This document shows positions 30,765 through 41,362 of a DNA stretch of 64,000 nucleotides, piece after piece. The notes beneath the pieces are model-generated. The model made no database searches. It saw only the letters and a list, made by a program, of their open reading frames with translations, and was not told where the DNA came from. Made by a program: the position numbers and the translations under genes. The stretch is from Asparagopsis taxiformis (taxonomy: Eukaryota > Rhodophyta > Florideophyceae > Bonnemaisoniales > Bonnemaisoniaceae), in NCBI GenBank assembly GCA_030407315.1, contig JALQPE010002265.1, positions 1 to 64,000 of the forward strand. The letters are read 5' to 3'. Numbering within the stretch: the first letter of the stretch is position 1; the number at the start of each line of letters is the position of its first letter.

Positions 30765-31473
30765 TGCTTAATTTATGGCAAAGATACAGGATGTTCGTCA
30801 CACCACCGCGTATTGAATTGTATGTTTAACGGCACACTAATGGAAAGGCGTTCAAACTGCCTGATGCTGTCTGTATTGCAATTTGTTTATGTTCAGCGGT
30901 ATGTTCTTTTAAAGAAACAGTATCACACGGGGGTTCAAGAAGATGAGTCGAATTTATCCGGACACTGCACTGCATAAGAAGTTGTTTAGAATACGTTCAT
31001 ATCACCTTGGAACTAAAAATATTTGCATGTGCGGCAAAGTTTGCCTGGTTGTGAATGGTGATGACGGGGGGAAAAGATGGGAGGAAATCGTGGCGTTGAC
31101 CAGTAGAGAGGTGATGGAAGTTTGTGGATGGTCAAATAACAGCGGAGTTCACACCTCAGCAGATACAATTGCAAAGTGGAATGGAGAGCGAAAGTGCTGG
31201 AAGTCAAGTCTAAGGCAGAGTTGTTCGATTTGGTATTTTAGTCGATTTGTTCGGAAATTGTAAGCAATGCGGCACTTAGATTTGGCTCGATACGGATTTC
31301 TGTACGCGGCAAACTTGTCCCAGCGAACGACGCAGAAAGTACGTAACGCTTAGGTAGGGACGTAAAATATTCTGCTTGCCATGCTGCCCCCAATCCATAC
31401 CTGACCTGCCTACCATCTATCTCATGGATTCGTTCCTCAATACATCTTGACCTTTTTCATTGCGCGAACCATC
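30765..31473. other. Intergenic region between LIG4 and the DUF4211 gene
   Basis: 709 bp. A plus-strand ORF at 30943-31263 (106 codons, ATG start) has no recognisable domain and a composition unlike neighbouring proteins. I treat it as unproven. Nothing else seen. Confidence 0.45.
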
Positions 31474-33519
31474 ATGAGTAAGAGAAAGCGTAGCGAGCCC
31501 GTTCAAAAAGAACATGCTGCTTCCCCCGGCCAACATCCTCCGACAGACCTTTCCGACCAGATGGCTGATCTGCGCATCCAAGTCGACAGCGTTATGTGCA
31601 ATATGAAACAGATTTCTCTACTTAGCAAGGACGAACAAACCGCACTGATTGCATCAGCTGCGAAAAAGCTTACTGATGCTCTCGTAAAAGACATAGACCT
31701 CTCTGCACGACATCCTGCCCCTCAAGTTGCAGCACCTCCTTCAAATGACGCCTCACAAAACCGACCAGTGGAATGTATCTCCCTCATTGAACAACCCGCA
31801 AAGCGCCGCAAAATTAATCAGTCTCCCTCAAACAGCACTATTTCAGATCCTGAGCTAGCCAACAGTGCCATTTTGTATGTACCTCCTCCAGTTCGAAAAC
31901 CAAGACAACCTAAGCAACGCTCTTTAAAGCGTTCGAGCAAGAAAGTATCAAATACTGCTAAACCTAGTGCCCAACTTCCGCAAGAAGTCATTGATGTAGA
32001 CGAAATTCAGATTGAGGACCGGAAGAAGAACAGGAAGAAGAGCCCGCAACGCATTCTGGGAATTGTACGAAGTGCCCCTTTACGAAGTATTACTGTCAAC
32101 AAAACTGCATTGAAAAAAACACCCATCACCTGCCCGCAAAGCGCTCCTGTTGGTACTGGCAGTCTGACCAAACCTTCGGTAGACAATCAGTTTACTCACC
32201 AACCATTTCCCAATGCTAAGCGTAAATCGAAATCACCACCAATGAAACTGAGAGATCAACCACAGCGGAAGGCACCATGTGTAGAGAAAATGCCATCGCT
32301 CAACTCCACAGGGAAAAAACCAAATGCTCAGCACAAACTAAACGGAGACAAAGTTGTTCAGCGATTATTCGAAGACGATGCCGCTGTCGTAGAACAGAGC
32401 CCACAACAGAAAAACGCGATTGTGGGAAATAACCGAGAGGGCGTAGAAGCTGCGAAAACTCTCAGTCCGAGCAAAGGCTTGGGACTTCTTGCAAAATTGG
32501 AGGCAGAAACCAACAGTTGTCCTAAGCGCAAGAATGTACCAAAGGTTCCCTGGTGGCGTTCTTCGCTGTCACGAACATCGTACCGCATTGCGCATTCGAA
32601 AATCACAGAGACCCTCAAGGCGTTTATCATGACCATGATCAAATCGAGCGTGCGAGAATCATGGAATCGTAACGAATTGAAGCAAAGCTATGAGCGAGAC
32701 CCATCTTGCGCGAAAGGAATAAGCTTTCAATGTGTAGCGTCCACACTATCGGAGATGGATCGCGCTCGGCACATGGGGGTATGTCGCGCACAGTGGAGCG
32801 AGAAATTATTTGAGCAACTCTTGCGTAAACGGCAAATGGCATGGTCAGAAGTCAATCCACAATCGCCTGGTCTTACTACCTGTGAAGCTTGTACTCTTGG
32901 CCACCAAGCCACGAGAAAAGTGCGTTTTTCAGGACGAGCATTGGATTCCCGCAATTATTGGCCCAATAACGCAGGCATCACGATGCTCTCGTCAACTGAG
33001 AAGCAGGAAGTAATCTCCATTGCTATAGAGTTTGAACAGGATAACGATGTACAGAGTGATGCAGAGTCCTCTTGCGACGAATTTGAGCTTAATATGCATG
33101 TAGACTGCCTACGAAAATGCTTGGTATTCCACGAGCTTGTGCACTTCAACACTGTACTCTCAGAGGATATTAAGGCAATGATTGAAGATGAGCTTCGAGA
33201 AGGGCTTATTGAGATCAAAAAGGACACTGTTCAGGAGGGAGAAGGGCCAGAAGAAATGTTACACCGCTACCTAATAGGTGCGCTATGTTCCAACATGACC
33301 TTCCTAGAAAGTCGTGTCGCAAGTCTTTCAGACTTGATGAAATTGGGAAATCTATACTTGTCAAGGTTAGTGGATGATAAGTCCCCGATCCAAACGCAGC
33401 TTAACTCTGAGCAGGATATTGCCGAGAAACTACAGTCCGAAGATGCATTGTTGCGCAGAGTCAAGCTTATGGAAGCTCTCACAGCAGAAGAAAGTGAAGA
33501 GATATTATTAAACACATGA
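31474..33519 (+). CDS. Nuclear protein with C-terminal DUF4211-like domain
   Basis: A 681-residue protein from ATG 31474 (MSKRKRSEPVQKEH). The first 370 residues are disordered and basic with many KR-rich nuclear signals. The last 300 are ordered: WWRSSLSRTSYRIAHSKI, then a CEACTLGHQATRKVRFSGRALD block and FHELVHFN. A Cys-x2-Cys followed by H-x-A-T/S and a (F/L)SG(K/R) strand is the pattern I associate with DUF4211, a domain of chromatin- or nucleolus-associated proteins of unknown role. Family placement is moderately supported; the molecular function is unknown. It converges on RRP12 with 125 bp between stops. Confidence 0.75.
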   Translation: MSKRKRSEPVQKEHAASPGQHPPTDLSDQMADLRIQVDSVMCNMKQISLLSKDEQTALIASAAKKLTDALVKDIDLSARHPAPQVAAPPSNDASQNRPVECISLIEQPAKRRKINQSPSNSTISDPELANSAILYVPPPVRKPRQPKQRSLKRSSKKVSNTAKPSAQLPQEVIDVDEIQIEDRKKNRKKSPQRILGIVRSAPLRSITVNKTALKKTPITCPQSAPVGTGSLTKPSVDNQFTHQPFPNAKRKSKSPPMKLRDQPQRKAPCVEKMPSLNSTGKKPNAQHKLNGDKVVQRLFEDDAAVVEQSPQQKNAIVGNNREGVEAAKTLSPSKGLGLLAKLEAETNSCPKRKNVPKVPWWRSSLSRTSYRIAHSKITETLKAFIMTMIKSSVRESWNRNELKQSYERDPSCAKGISFQCVASTLSEMDRARHMGVCRAQWSEKLFEQLLRKRQMAWSEVNPQSPGLTTCEACTLGHQATRKVRFSGRALDSRNYWPNNAGITMLSSTEKQEVISIAIEFEQDNDVQSDAESSCDEFELNMHVDCLRKCLVFHELVHFNTVLSEDIKAMIEDELREGLIEIKKDTVQEGEGPEEMLHRYLIGALCSNMTFLESRVASLSDLMKLGNLYLSRLVDDKSPIQTQLNSEQDIAEKLQSEDALLRRVKLMEALTAEESEEILLNT

Positions 33520-33644
33520 TCATCAACCTTACCAAAGCATTCAAGCTGTTGAAACTACTCTTTCTGAATATCTACATAGGAGCCAGCGTATCAGAAAAAT
33601 AGTTTAGCAACACCGAGTAGTTTATTAGTGAGACGAACAAGGTT

Positions 33645-36600
33645 CTACCGCTTTCCTGGTACGCCTGATCGCCCTTTCTTCTTGCCTCCTTTCCTATTAA
33701 TCCTATGCAGACTAGAGACTTGCCCACCTCGACTTGCCTTAGACGAACCTGGCCGGGTATTCTTACCGAGCATACTTGCCCCCAGCGGAATATAGGCGAA
33801 GGGATCTGGACGGCCGGCACGCTTCACGTCACCTGAGCCTCTTCTGCCTCGATACTCTTCACCGAAGGACCCTTTCATTTTCTTTGTGTGCCTAGCGTTC
33901 TCAGATTCATTGCGTCGGCGTTTCTTGTCATTGAAAGGTGGGTTTTTTCGTACCTTCGATCTGATTTCCATATCTGAATCTGAGTCAACATCATTAGCTA
34001 TGCTACCACCTTCAGCTGCACCGCTGTCCCCATCACTTTCAATGAAAATTGGCCGGCCATCGTCTGAATATTTTATGACATCATCATTTCGTCCCCCTCG
34101 CTTGCGCTTTCCACCAGGACGAGAAACATTCGTGGAATCACCGTGAGTGAGCATCGATTGAGAATTGTTCGCATCAAGAAGGTTCATCACATCTCCATCC
34201 CTTTCAGCAACTCGTAGCTCTTCCGAATCACCCTTTGACGTTCTCTTGTGTACATTCAACAGGTCATCCCCGTCTAATAGTTCACGTTCAACATCAGAAT
34301 CAGAATCATCAAGGTCGAAATCACTATCGCCTCCATCATTTGCATCGTCATTTCCATCTCCTTGCCCCATTCTTGTCTGTGAAGCATTAGCTTCTTTTCG
34401 TCTCTCTTTTGATGCATGCTTCTTAATCAGATCTCTGCTATACTGTTTTCGAACGGCTGCCAGAAGCTTCATATGCTCCGAAGGGAAATTTTCTTCGAGC
34501 ACTTCTCTTCCACATTTCCTCAATAAGCGTTCTAAAATAATGCGAACCCTTAGACGAATCTCCTGCTTCTTTGATCGGGCTGCTGCATGAACCAACCCTG
34601 GCAATACACCGGGCAGGACATCTTCCAACCGGGATACTGGTTTGGCAATAGCTTTAGTTGCGATTTTCATCACCCCAAGGGCTGCTTTTTGTACTTCAAT
34701 GGCACTGTGACGGAGGAGAATAGCAACTGGCCCTGGTTGAACAACAAACTCTTGAACCTCTTTATCCGTTTTTGGCCCATCCGCGGTATCCATGATCTCA
34801 TCCTTTTGCGCCGGAGCAACTTTCGATGCAAACATAGAGTCTACAAGCTTTCCAAATTCTGAATTCAGAGAAGCTTCACCTTGAAAATCATATATCAAAC
34901 GCCCTAGGCTTGTTAAGGTTGCTGACAACATAGACACAGTTTTGCCTCCAAGACCGGCTGCAACTGCCATACAAAACTGTCTAAGGCCCGCCATGTCGTC
35001 TTCTGAGGACGCCATATTCCATGCCCGAGCCATCGACAGTAGAGTTCCAAAGGAAGCGGCTCTAGTCTTTTCTGAAGAGTCCCTTGTACCCAGAACCACC
35101 TCAGAAAGGAAGTAATCGTTCATCGCATTCAAATAGTGCATCCTCTGATCGTCTGTAGTCGACGATACATGGTGATTGATCAAAGCCAAGATCAACGCTT
35201 GGCGGGACGCCTTGGCTCCTGGAGCAACTGTTTTCCCGGCTTCTGCAATCCTTTTCACAAAGCTGTCTAATGCCTCCTGGTTTGTACCACTGGCTCCAAG
35301 TGAAATCAGGAGAGCTGTAGCTCGGTATGCCTTTTTCTGAAGAGAGCTATGCTTCGCGTCGAAAAACAAGGGAGACATCGCCTTTTCCAAGAAGCCAATC
35401 TCAGCGGCATCCCGCGGCACAATTCCGCTTTCCGCTAATGCAATGGCAAGATCCGCGATAGAGTGCTGAGTGCGTGTTCGAGTTTCCTCATCAGTCATTG
35501 CATCTCCAGCCTTTGATTCATTCAACTGTGCTTCAAGAAGACTGCGAATAGTTTTGTGCAAAAGCGCTGAGACGAGCGACGGGTCGTTAGTTGCCCTACA
35601 CGCAGCAACAACAGCTTCAAGAATCAATCCACGTCTGTCGTCTGCAACTTTCTCCGCAACATCCGATATAGTTGGAAACAATTTTTTCAATCGGCTTCCA
35701 AAAGACTTTTGCTTAGCTTTGGTTGTCGGGTCTTCAGCTTGAAGACTGGATATTGACGCAGCAAGCTGTCGCAAACCCCCTACACCAATTGTATACATAG
35801 TAATGAAGTCTTCTGTACTAAAACAGAAGTGGATTGCCTTGAAAGCTGTTGTCATCACACCATCCTGGCCAAGATCCGATGGTTTGTTACAAAAGCCTGG
35901 AAGTAAGCCCCAAATCTGGGAGATATATATCCCTGTATTCTTAGCTTCCACAACACGGTTCTGTAACGACGTTTTCTTCGCTGCTTCTTCAAGCTGTTCT
36001 GCAATGGGCATTAAATGAGACGTGAACAAAGATAGTGGGGCTCCACACAGGTTTTCTCGTAGAATAGGTAGGATCCACGGGTTGGTAATATGAGACTGCT
36101 TATCGTATGAAAGATCAATTACAGACAGCAATCGCTCAGCGCCACCACCTTTTGCAATTGAGGAAAGAAGCCCTCGCACCATTTCCTGCACTTTGCGATC
36201 GTTAGCAGTCATTGCTTTTTCTCGCATAGCAACAATTTCCTTGATAAAATCAAGTATAATAGGCTTCATTTGTGGGTTTCCAGCAGCAAACCCTTCTTCG
36301 AGATATCTCTTCAAGACTAGCGTGGTCTCCGGCCAATGCATACGGTACACATTGCCAGTGAATGACTTCAACAGTGAGAAAATTTCAGTGTTACTCTGGA
36401 ACCAGCGTTGCGACAGGAGACGACGCAGATCTGTGGTAATACTCTTTGTTTGAGCAGATCTTCCCGCTGTTGGGTCCATCAAATCGAACAATTTCTGAAC
36501 TGGTTTAAGAATGTAGTCAGTCATCGGTGGAGAATGCAGATAGGAATTGGCGTATGCTATAGCCCCATCTGTGATACAATTAGAGTACGCAATTACAAGT

Positions 36601-37877
36601 TCGCTGGGTGCATTCCCGATAAGCTCATGTTTCAACAACACTTGGAGCAATTTTCCAAGGTCGGACTTCGGAACTAGCCCTGGATCCAGCTTGTTTCCTT
36701 GGGGATCATCATCTTCGGCAGTGACCTTTTTGCGAAAAACAGCTCCAAGGGCAAGAAGACCGAAAACAGTGACGTTTGGCAAATTCTTAGTTACGATTAA
36801 TACGATTTCCTTTGCGACACGGGCAGCATCCTGTGGTATGAGAAAAGGTGTAAATCGTTCAGCGCTCGTGAGCAGATGAATGAAAGAAGCTGAATTGTAC
36901 AGACTAGTAACAACAGCATCTCCCTTAATTGACTGATCAAGCATAGCTCCTTGCAATTTCAATTCTGAAACAAGCTGACCAGAAGCCGAGACACTCGTCT
37001 TGGACAGAATAACAGATGCACGCGGACAGCGTAAAAGAGCTTCAAGTGCATCACGAGCTCTTCTACGCGCTTTTGCTTCCGAATGCCAGGTCGCTGAAAG
37101 AAGATAGAGATAGGCACGCTGCACTGCAGGCTTGGACCATGCCACGGAGTCCAGGACTGATAAAACAGATGAAAACACAACGCTTGTATGACGAACTACG
37201 ACATCCTTCCCTGCAGTATGATCCTGCGCAGCCATGACTGTTCCAAGCACATGTTCGCACTGAGAATTAAGAACGGGCTGACTTGCACCACGAACAGCCT
37301 GTGCAATTAGGTAGACCAAACTAGCAATAAGCTCGATATCACTGTCAGTTGCTGAATCTGCATCATTCTCCTCATCCACCATCCTGTCTGTTCGTTTAGC
37401 AGGGTCATCTCGGCCGACTGTAAACACTTCAGTTGCAGCCATATCGTTCACAGCAGCCTCGGCGTCTCTATCGGCCTTGCGCTGCTTCTTGCGAGCCTTC
37501 TTTCCCTTTGGGAGGGCTTCAGAGCCCTCCGAGGCAGGCGCAGTTAGGGGGCGGGTGGTTTCGACGATTCGCTTGAGTGACATGATGAGCGCTGCGAGAT
37601 AGACACCGGCTGCAGCAGCGCCAGTTGCAGAGCGAGCCTCCTCGGGTATGGTGGATGCAACGGCTTCCAGCGTCGCGCGTTCGCACCGATGAGCTGGAAG
37701 TGTAGAGCTGCGACGACGCCATACTTCGGCGAAGCATTCTGGGAGTGTTGGTGGCATCGCGGCCGCAGTTTTGTTCATTTTGCGATGATATGGGTGCTGC
37801 ACTGATGGAAGCGAGGCACCAATATCCCGAACATTCATCGTGGAATTGCTTCTTTCTGAAGGCTTTATGGTCGCCAT
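33645..37877 (-). CDS. RRP12: RRP12-like pre-ribosome export and processing factor
   Basis: A 1410-residue HEAT-repeat protein, similar in size to yeast and human RRP12. The NUC173-type helical core occupies the middle. The C-terminus is diagnostic: a helical LLRKCGREVLEENFP then HMKLLAAVRKQYSRD, an acidic Asp/Ser region, then SGDVKRAGRPDPFAYIPLGASMLGK and a Lys/Arg-rich end. RRP12 acts in the nucleolus and during export of both subunits. Upstream lie two copies of the palindrome ACCCTCGAGGGT (see separate entries). No introns. Confidence 0.9.
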   Translation of the reverse strand: MATIKPSERSNSTMNVRDIGASLPSVQHPYHRKMNKTAAAMPPTLPECFAEVWRRRSSTLPAHRCERATLEAVASTIPEEARSATGAAAAGVYLAALIMSLKRIVETTRPLTAPASEGSEALPKGKKARKKQRKADRDAEAAVNDMAATEVFTVGRDDPAKRTDRMVDEENDADSATDSDIELIASLVYLIAQAVRGASQPVLNSQCEHVLGTVMAAQDHTAGKDVVVRHTSVVFSSVLSVLDSVAWSKPAVQRAYLYLLSATWHSEAKARRRARDALEALLRCPRASVILSKTSVSASGQLVSELKLQGAMLDQSIKGDAVVTSLYNSASFIHLLTSAERFTPFLIPQDAARVAKEIVLIVTKNLPNVTVFGLLALGAVFRKKVTAEDDDPQGNKLDPGLVPKSDLGKLLQVLLKHELIGNAPSELVIAYSNCITDGAIAYANSYLHSPPMTDYILKPVQKLFDLMDPTAGRSAQTKSITTDLRRLLSQRWFQSNTEIFSLLKSFTGNVYRMHWPETTLVLKRYLEEGFAAGNPQMKPIILDFIKEIVAMREKAMTANDRKVQEMVRGLLSSIAKGGGAERLLSVIDLSYDKQSHITNPWILPILRENLCGAPLSLFTSHLMPIAEQLEEAAKKTSLQNRVVEAKNTGIYISQIWGLLPGFCNKPSDLGQDGVMTTAFKAIHFCFSTEDFITMYTIGVGGLRQLAASISSLQAEDPTTKAKQKSFGSRLKKLFPTISDVAEKVADDRRGLILEAVVAACRATNDPSLVSALLHKTIRSLLEAQLNESKAGDAMTDEETRTRTQHSIADLAIALAESGIVPRDAAEIGFLEKAMSPLFFDAKHSSLQKKAYRATALLISLGASGTNQEALDSFVKRIAEAGKTVAPGAKASRQALILALINHHVSSTTDDQRMHYLNAMNDYFLSEVVLGTRDSSEKTRAASFGTLLSMARAWNMASSEDDMAGLRQFCMAVAAGLGGKTVSMLSATLTSLGRLIYDFQGEASLNSEFGKLVDSMFASKVAPAQKDEIMDTADGPKTDKEVQEFVVQPGPVAILLRHSAIEVQKAALGVMKIATKAIAKPVSRLEDVLPGVLPGLVHAAARSKKQEIRLRVRIILERLLRKCGREVLEENFPSEHMKLLAAVRKQYSRDLIKKHASKERRKEANASQTRMGQGDGNDDANDGGDSDFDLDDSDSDVERELLDGDDLLNVHKRTSKGDSEELRVAERDGDVMNLLDANNSQSMLTHGDSTNVSRPGGKRKRGGRNDDVIKYSDDGRPIFIESDGDSGAAEGGSIANDVDSDSDMEIRSKVRKNPPFNDKKRRRNESENARHTKKMKGSFGEEYRGRRGSGDVKRAGRPDPFAYIPLGASMLGKNTRPGSSKASRGGQVSSLHRINRKGGKKKGRSGVPGKR

Positions 37878-37901
37878 GTCGAGAATGGTTCGATGAGAAC
37901 T

Positions 37902-37913
37902 ACCCTCGAGGGT
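37902..37913. promoter_or_regulatory. Palindrome ACCCTCGAGGGT, proximal copy
   Basis: A perfect 12-bp palindrome starting 25 bp upstream of the RRP12 ATG, within its 5' UTR or core promoter. It shares 14 bases (CTACCCTCGAGGGT) with the distal copy. Confidence 0.5.
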
Positions 37914-38191
37914 GTCTGTGAGTACCTGGGCAACGGCGAAGATTCGGTGTCGGGCTCATAGGGGGATATCGGGAAATCGAATGCAGGATGCTGAAGCGAT
38001 ACGCCTTCGCCGCCGGAAGTATGACAAGACGCATTGCTTTCTTTGCTATGGTTGGTTGAAAACAGTGAAGAGGGTTTTCTGCGAATATTTTGGCATGTTG
38101 CGTTTGGCCCAATAACATGCGCCAACTCAAGCAAACAATACCGTCATCGCTCGTTTTATGTTTTGTTCAAGAGCGCGCACGCGTTGTGCAA

Positions 38192-38207
38192 CTACCCTCG
38201 AGGGTAG
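38192..38207. promoter_or_regulatory. Palindrome CTACCCTCGAGGGTAG, distal copy
   Basis: A perfect 16-bp palindrome, 292 bp from the proximal copy in the same RRP12 upstream region and 20 bp from the stop of the VWA gene. A dimeric transcription factor site is a reasonable guess. Confidence 0.5.
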
Positions 38208-38227
38208 CGCAGTTGTTTATATGTACA

Positions 38228-41200
38228 CTACTCGATCATCATCTCATCCAACTGCGAATTTCCAAATGTCCTGTACACCTCGCGAAGCGTCGCAATATGC
38301 TCTCGATATATTGCCAGATAATCTTGTCGTCCAACATTTCGAAGGCTCTTCCTATCTGTTCTACGCCAACAAGCACCACTGATGAGCAGTCCTTCAATTT
38401 CATCCAAACATTTATCATGATGTTGTTGCACCGTGCGATGCATTGCAATGATTGGTTTCCCACCCACAGGCGAGCAATTTTCGAGATGCTCATGGAATCT
38501 CTTATCTGCAATCAAAAACCGCTCGCAACTGGCACTTTGGCATGCTCTTCGACATAGTCCACTCACTGCGTCGTATTTCAGTGCCTTCACATCTTCATCG
38601 CTCGTCTCAAGCCCATACCGTTCAAATCTCATTTTCTTCACCTCTGCCAGAGACATAGGAAGTACTAAACCTTGGTGCATTGCGCACATATGTGCCCGCA
38701 ATCGCTCTTGCGCATCAAGCTCAAGAGCTTTCTTTGCCGAACGGATTGCTTTCTTATGACATATTCGCATAATTTCTTTCTGTATACCAGTCTCAAGAGA
38801 TTCACTCCATGCTTCAGCCTCTGTGAACATTCGTTCGTATGAGCCATTTGTTTGTAATGCATGCGAAACAAACGACGTAATCTTCTTCTCATTCGCCGTC
38901 ACCGCCAACCCACCCATATATTTCTTTTCAAACCCAACCAACGTCCTCCATTTCACCGGCCCGTTGCTTGCGGCATTGGCTTTCTCCAATCTTTTCCAAT
39001 TTATCTGCAGTTTCCCGGCCGATATCGTCGCCATACCAAAAGCTCCTTTAAACGCTTGTACAGCACGTCCAATTGCTGGTAGAGATGCATATTTAGCCAT
39101 TTCCGCTTTTGAACTGCCATCATCCCCAAAGATGTCCTCGAATGTCACCTCAGACAAAGTCTCAAGGCTATTAATCGTGAACCAGTTATCCCACCGTCGC
39201 GTTGGGTCATCCGACAGAACAGCTCGACCTATGTATTCTAGAACAAGTTTTTCCCACAGCTCATCCCATGCAATATCATTATCATTTCTATCTCTCAGCA
39301 ACACCGCAACCGCCATGAGTGCCTTTGAAATACATTCGCATGTTTTCGGAAGAGTCTTGTGAGATGTTACCAACGCATGTTGCGGTTTTCTGCTCAACAC
39401 GTCCAGGTAGGTATTTCCTGATTTTCCATGAACAGCATACCGCATTATCGACATCGCAGTGAAAGTAACAGTATCAAGAAGATCATCTCGCCAGTGCGAT
39501 TCCGTATCTGCAACAAGGAAAGCTAACAGAGACGCGAGCAGAGCCATGTGTGATGATTTGTGAAGAGTGTCCACATTCTGAGTTGTTTGATATGTCATCA
39601 GAATTTGGTACAGCTTGCTTGAAAAAATTGGTGCTAGCGCTGCTGAAGTATGAGGTGTTAACAGAGGACAGACGACAGATACATGTTCGTTCTCTTCCAG
39701 GCCACATGGAAGAATTGCTATCCCATCATCTCCCTTCAACTCCAACAGTGTGGATGAATCCAGATAGGGTGTGACTCGCGATACTGAATCCACTCTGACC
39801 AGCCAAGGGTTAATGATAGCTCCTTGTGGAATATGAGCCTTGATGCTTAAGCCAACAACAGGCATGCACTCAATCAAATTGTACTGGGATGAAACAGTGG
39901 GATGGAACAGACAGTCGAGAAAACCGGAATCTGTGAGAACATCTATATTGGTTTCCAGAGTCACAGCACTTCGGCAAGGGTCACTTTTCGCACATCGGCG
40001 AAGCAATTCTAGCTGTGGGAGCAGAATATCACGGAATTGATTCTTTGCTTGATAGAATTCTGACGCCGTCAAAATTCCCTTCAGTCGAATTGCTTTATCA
40101 AGAAGCTTGCTCTCTTTGGTTCCAATCGCGAGTCTTTTTGCCAGCTGTTCGTCATCGAGATCTGATAGTCCAACCATAGCCATTTCCCTTATCTCATTGA
40201 CTATCGTTTGCATTTCGTACATCTCAGATCGCTGTTCCTTTGCTCGCAGTCTTTGGGTAAACTTTGTTATTTTTGCAGTGGACATGACTGATTTATCTGA
40301 GCGTTTTTGCAAGTTTCGATAGGAAACAGCTCCATTCTTCAACTTTGTGATGAATTGCAACGCGATTCTTGCTTCCTCTTTGCCGGTAACGCCGCACACC
40401 AGGCCGGTTTGCAAATCACGCACCCATTGACGTCCAATTTCAAGGAGATTCTGCGGCGTCAATGACACATCTACTATGGGTACAGCATCGGTAGCAAGGA
40501 GAAGTTGAGTTTGAGAATCGCAGTCGTCAAGAATGTACCATGCGCCAAGGGTAACGGAATTAGTTGTTGTGTTGAGCCATGGTGCACGTTTGACAGATGG
40601 TTGGATTGGAACTGCAACACTGGTGTTACCCAGGAGATGCGGAACAACAAGATCGAAACGGGATTGAAAGTCGTCATCATAATCAATTTTAGTGAGCAGC
40701 GATATAGTAATTGAATTGGGGTCATGAAATATGCTGCGGATAATCATCATTGTATTAGATGGAAAATGATCGCCAATTGCAATTGTCGTGAGCTGGACGC
40801 CTTTGGAGTCAAAGTTGGACAAGGATTGTAAACGTTCATTGAGATACTTTCCATTCTCAGTATCGCCACCGTCGGCGATATAGCAGACGATGAACTGAAG
40901 TGGAGGACTGGAAGAGCAGGACGATGCATTGGCTCGACGCTTGTTGATGTAGCGACTCAATGTCTGAAATGCAAGAAAAATATCATCACAGCTTTGATCC
41001 AAATGTTCATAATCAAAGTCGGGGTCCAGCCGAGAGTGTCGTTTATGTCGCTGGGAATATTGGAGCGATACATACTTGGCGTACTGAATGATAGTAATAC
41101 GACGATTTGGAGGACTGGAAGCGACATTTGCAGTTGGGGAGTGCGGGGAGTAACGATCACAGAAAGCATTAACAGCTTGAGCTAGTGGGTACCAAACGAA

Positions 41201-41362
41201 ATTCATGGAGCTACTCGTGTCGAGGACGAATATGAGCTCAGGTTGTAGAGTTTGAGTAATTGGAGAGTTTGCGGTTGGGCGAAAGAGCCATTGGGAAGTT
41301 GGCTGGATAGGGGAGTGAATGCGGTGCAATTGGATACTCGAGGTGTGAGGTTGGAGTGCCAT
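38228..41362 (-). CDS. Von Willebrand factor A-domain protein, 1044 aa
   Basis: The start is ATG 41362 (MALQPHTSSIQLHRIHSP); the frame is open further back but only to a GTG. A VWA domain occupies about residues 40-240, opening ELIFVLDTSSSM, a full MIDAS metal site (D48, S50, S52), with IADGGDTENG later. The central part is helical with no family I know. Near the C-terminus, CRRACQSASC ... HEHLENC ... HRTVQQHHDKC could bind zinc. There is no signal peptide, so this is an intracellular VWA protein; such proteins typically assemble complexes. A 125-codon ORF just upstream (41376-41753) might be a missed first exon, but I cannot join it. Confidence 0.8.
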   Translation of the reverse strand: MALQPHTSSIQLHRIHSPIQPTSQWLFRPTANSPITQTLQPELIFVLDTSSSMNFVWYPLAQAVNAFCDRYSPHSPTANVASSPPNRRITIIQYAKYVSLQYSQRHKRHSRLDPDFDYEHLDQSCDDIFLAFQTLSRYINKRRANASSCSSSPPLQFIVCYIADGGDTENGKYLNERLQSLSNFDSKGVQLTTIAIGDHFPSNTMMIIRSIFHDPNSITISLLTKIDYDDDFQSRFDLVVPHLLGNTSVAVPIQPSVKRAPWLNTTTNSVTLGAWYILDDCDSQTQLLLATDAVPIVDVSLTPQNLLEIGRQWVRDLQTGLVCGVTGKEEARIALQFITKLKNGAVSYRNLQKRSDKSVMSTAKITKFTQRLRAKEQRSEMYEMQTIVNEIREMAMVGLSDLDDEQLAKRLAIGTKESKLLDKAIRLKGILTASEFYQAKNQFRDILLPQLELLRRCAKSDPCRSAVTLETNIDVLTDSGFLDCLFHPTVSSQYNLIECMPVVGLSIKAHIPQGAIINPWLVRVDSVSRVTPYLDSSTLLELKGDDGIAILPCGLEENEHVSVVCPLLTPHTSAALAPIFSSKLYQILMTYQTTQNVDTLHKSSHMALLASLLAFLVADTESHWRDDLLDTVTFTAMSIMRYAVHGKSGNTYLDVLSRKPQHALVTSHKTLPKTCECISKALMAVAVLLRDRNDNDIAWDELWEKLVLEYIGRAVLSDDPTRRWDNWFTINSLETLSEVTFEDIFGDDGSSKAEMAKYASLPAIGRAVQAFKGAFGMATISAGKLQINWKRLEKANAASNGPVKWRTLVGFEKKYMGGLAVTANEKKITSFVSHALQTNGSYERMFTEAEAWSESLETGIQKEIMRICHKKAIRSAKKALELDAQERLRAHMCAMHQGLVLPMSLAEVKKMRFERYGLETSDEDVKALKYDAVSGLCRRACQSASCERFLIADKRFHEHLENCSPVGGKPIIAMHRTVQQHHDKCLDEIEGLLISGACWRRTDRKSLRNVGRQDYLAIYREHIATLREVYRTFGNSQLDEMMIE

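Larger units (their letters stand above)
37878..38227. other. Intergenic region upstream of RRP12
   Basis: 350 bp between the RRP12 start and the 3' end of the VWA gene, both on the minus strand. It contains the two palindromes listed separately and no credible ORF. Confidence 0.6.

Noticed and set aside
30943..31263. 106-codon plus-strand ORF between LIG4 and the DUF4211 gene
   Set aside because: ATG start but patternless composition and no family; a minus-strand OB-fold reading was also tried and not convincing.
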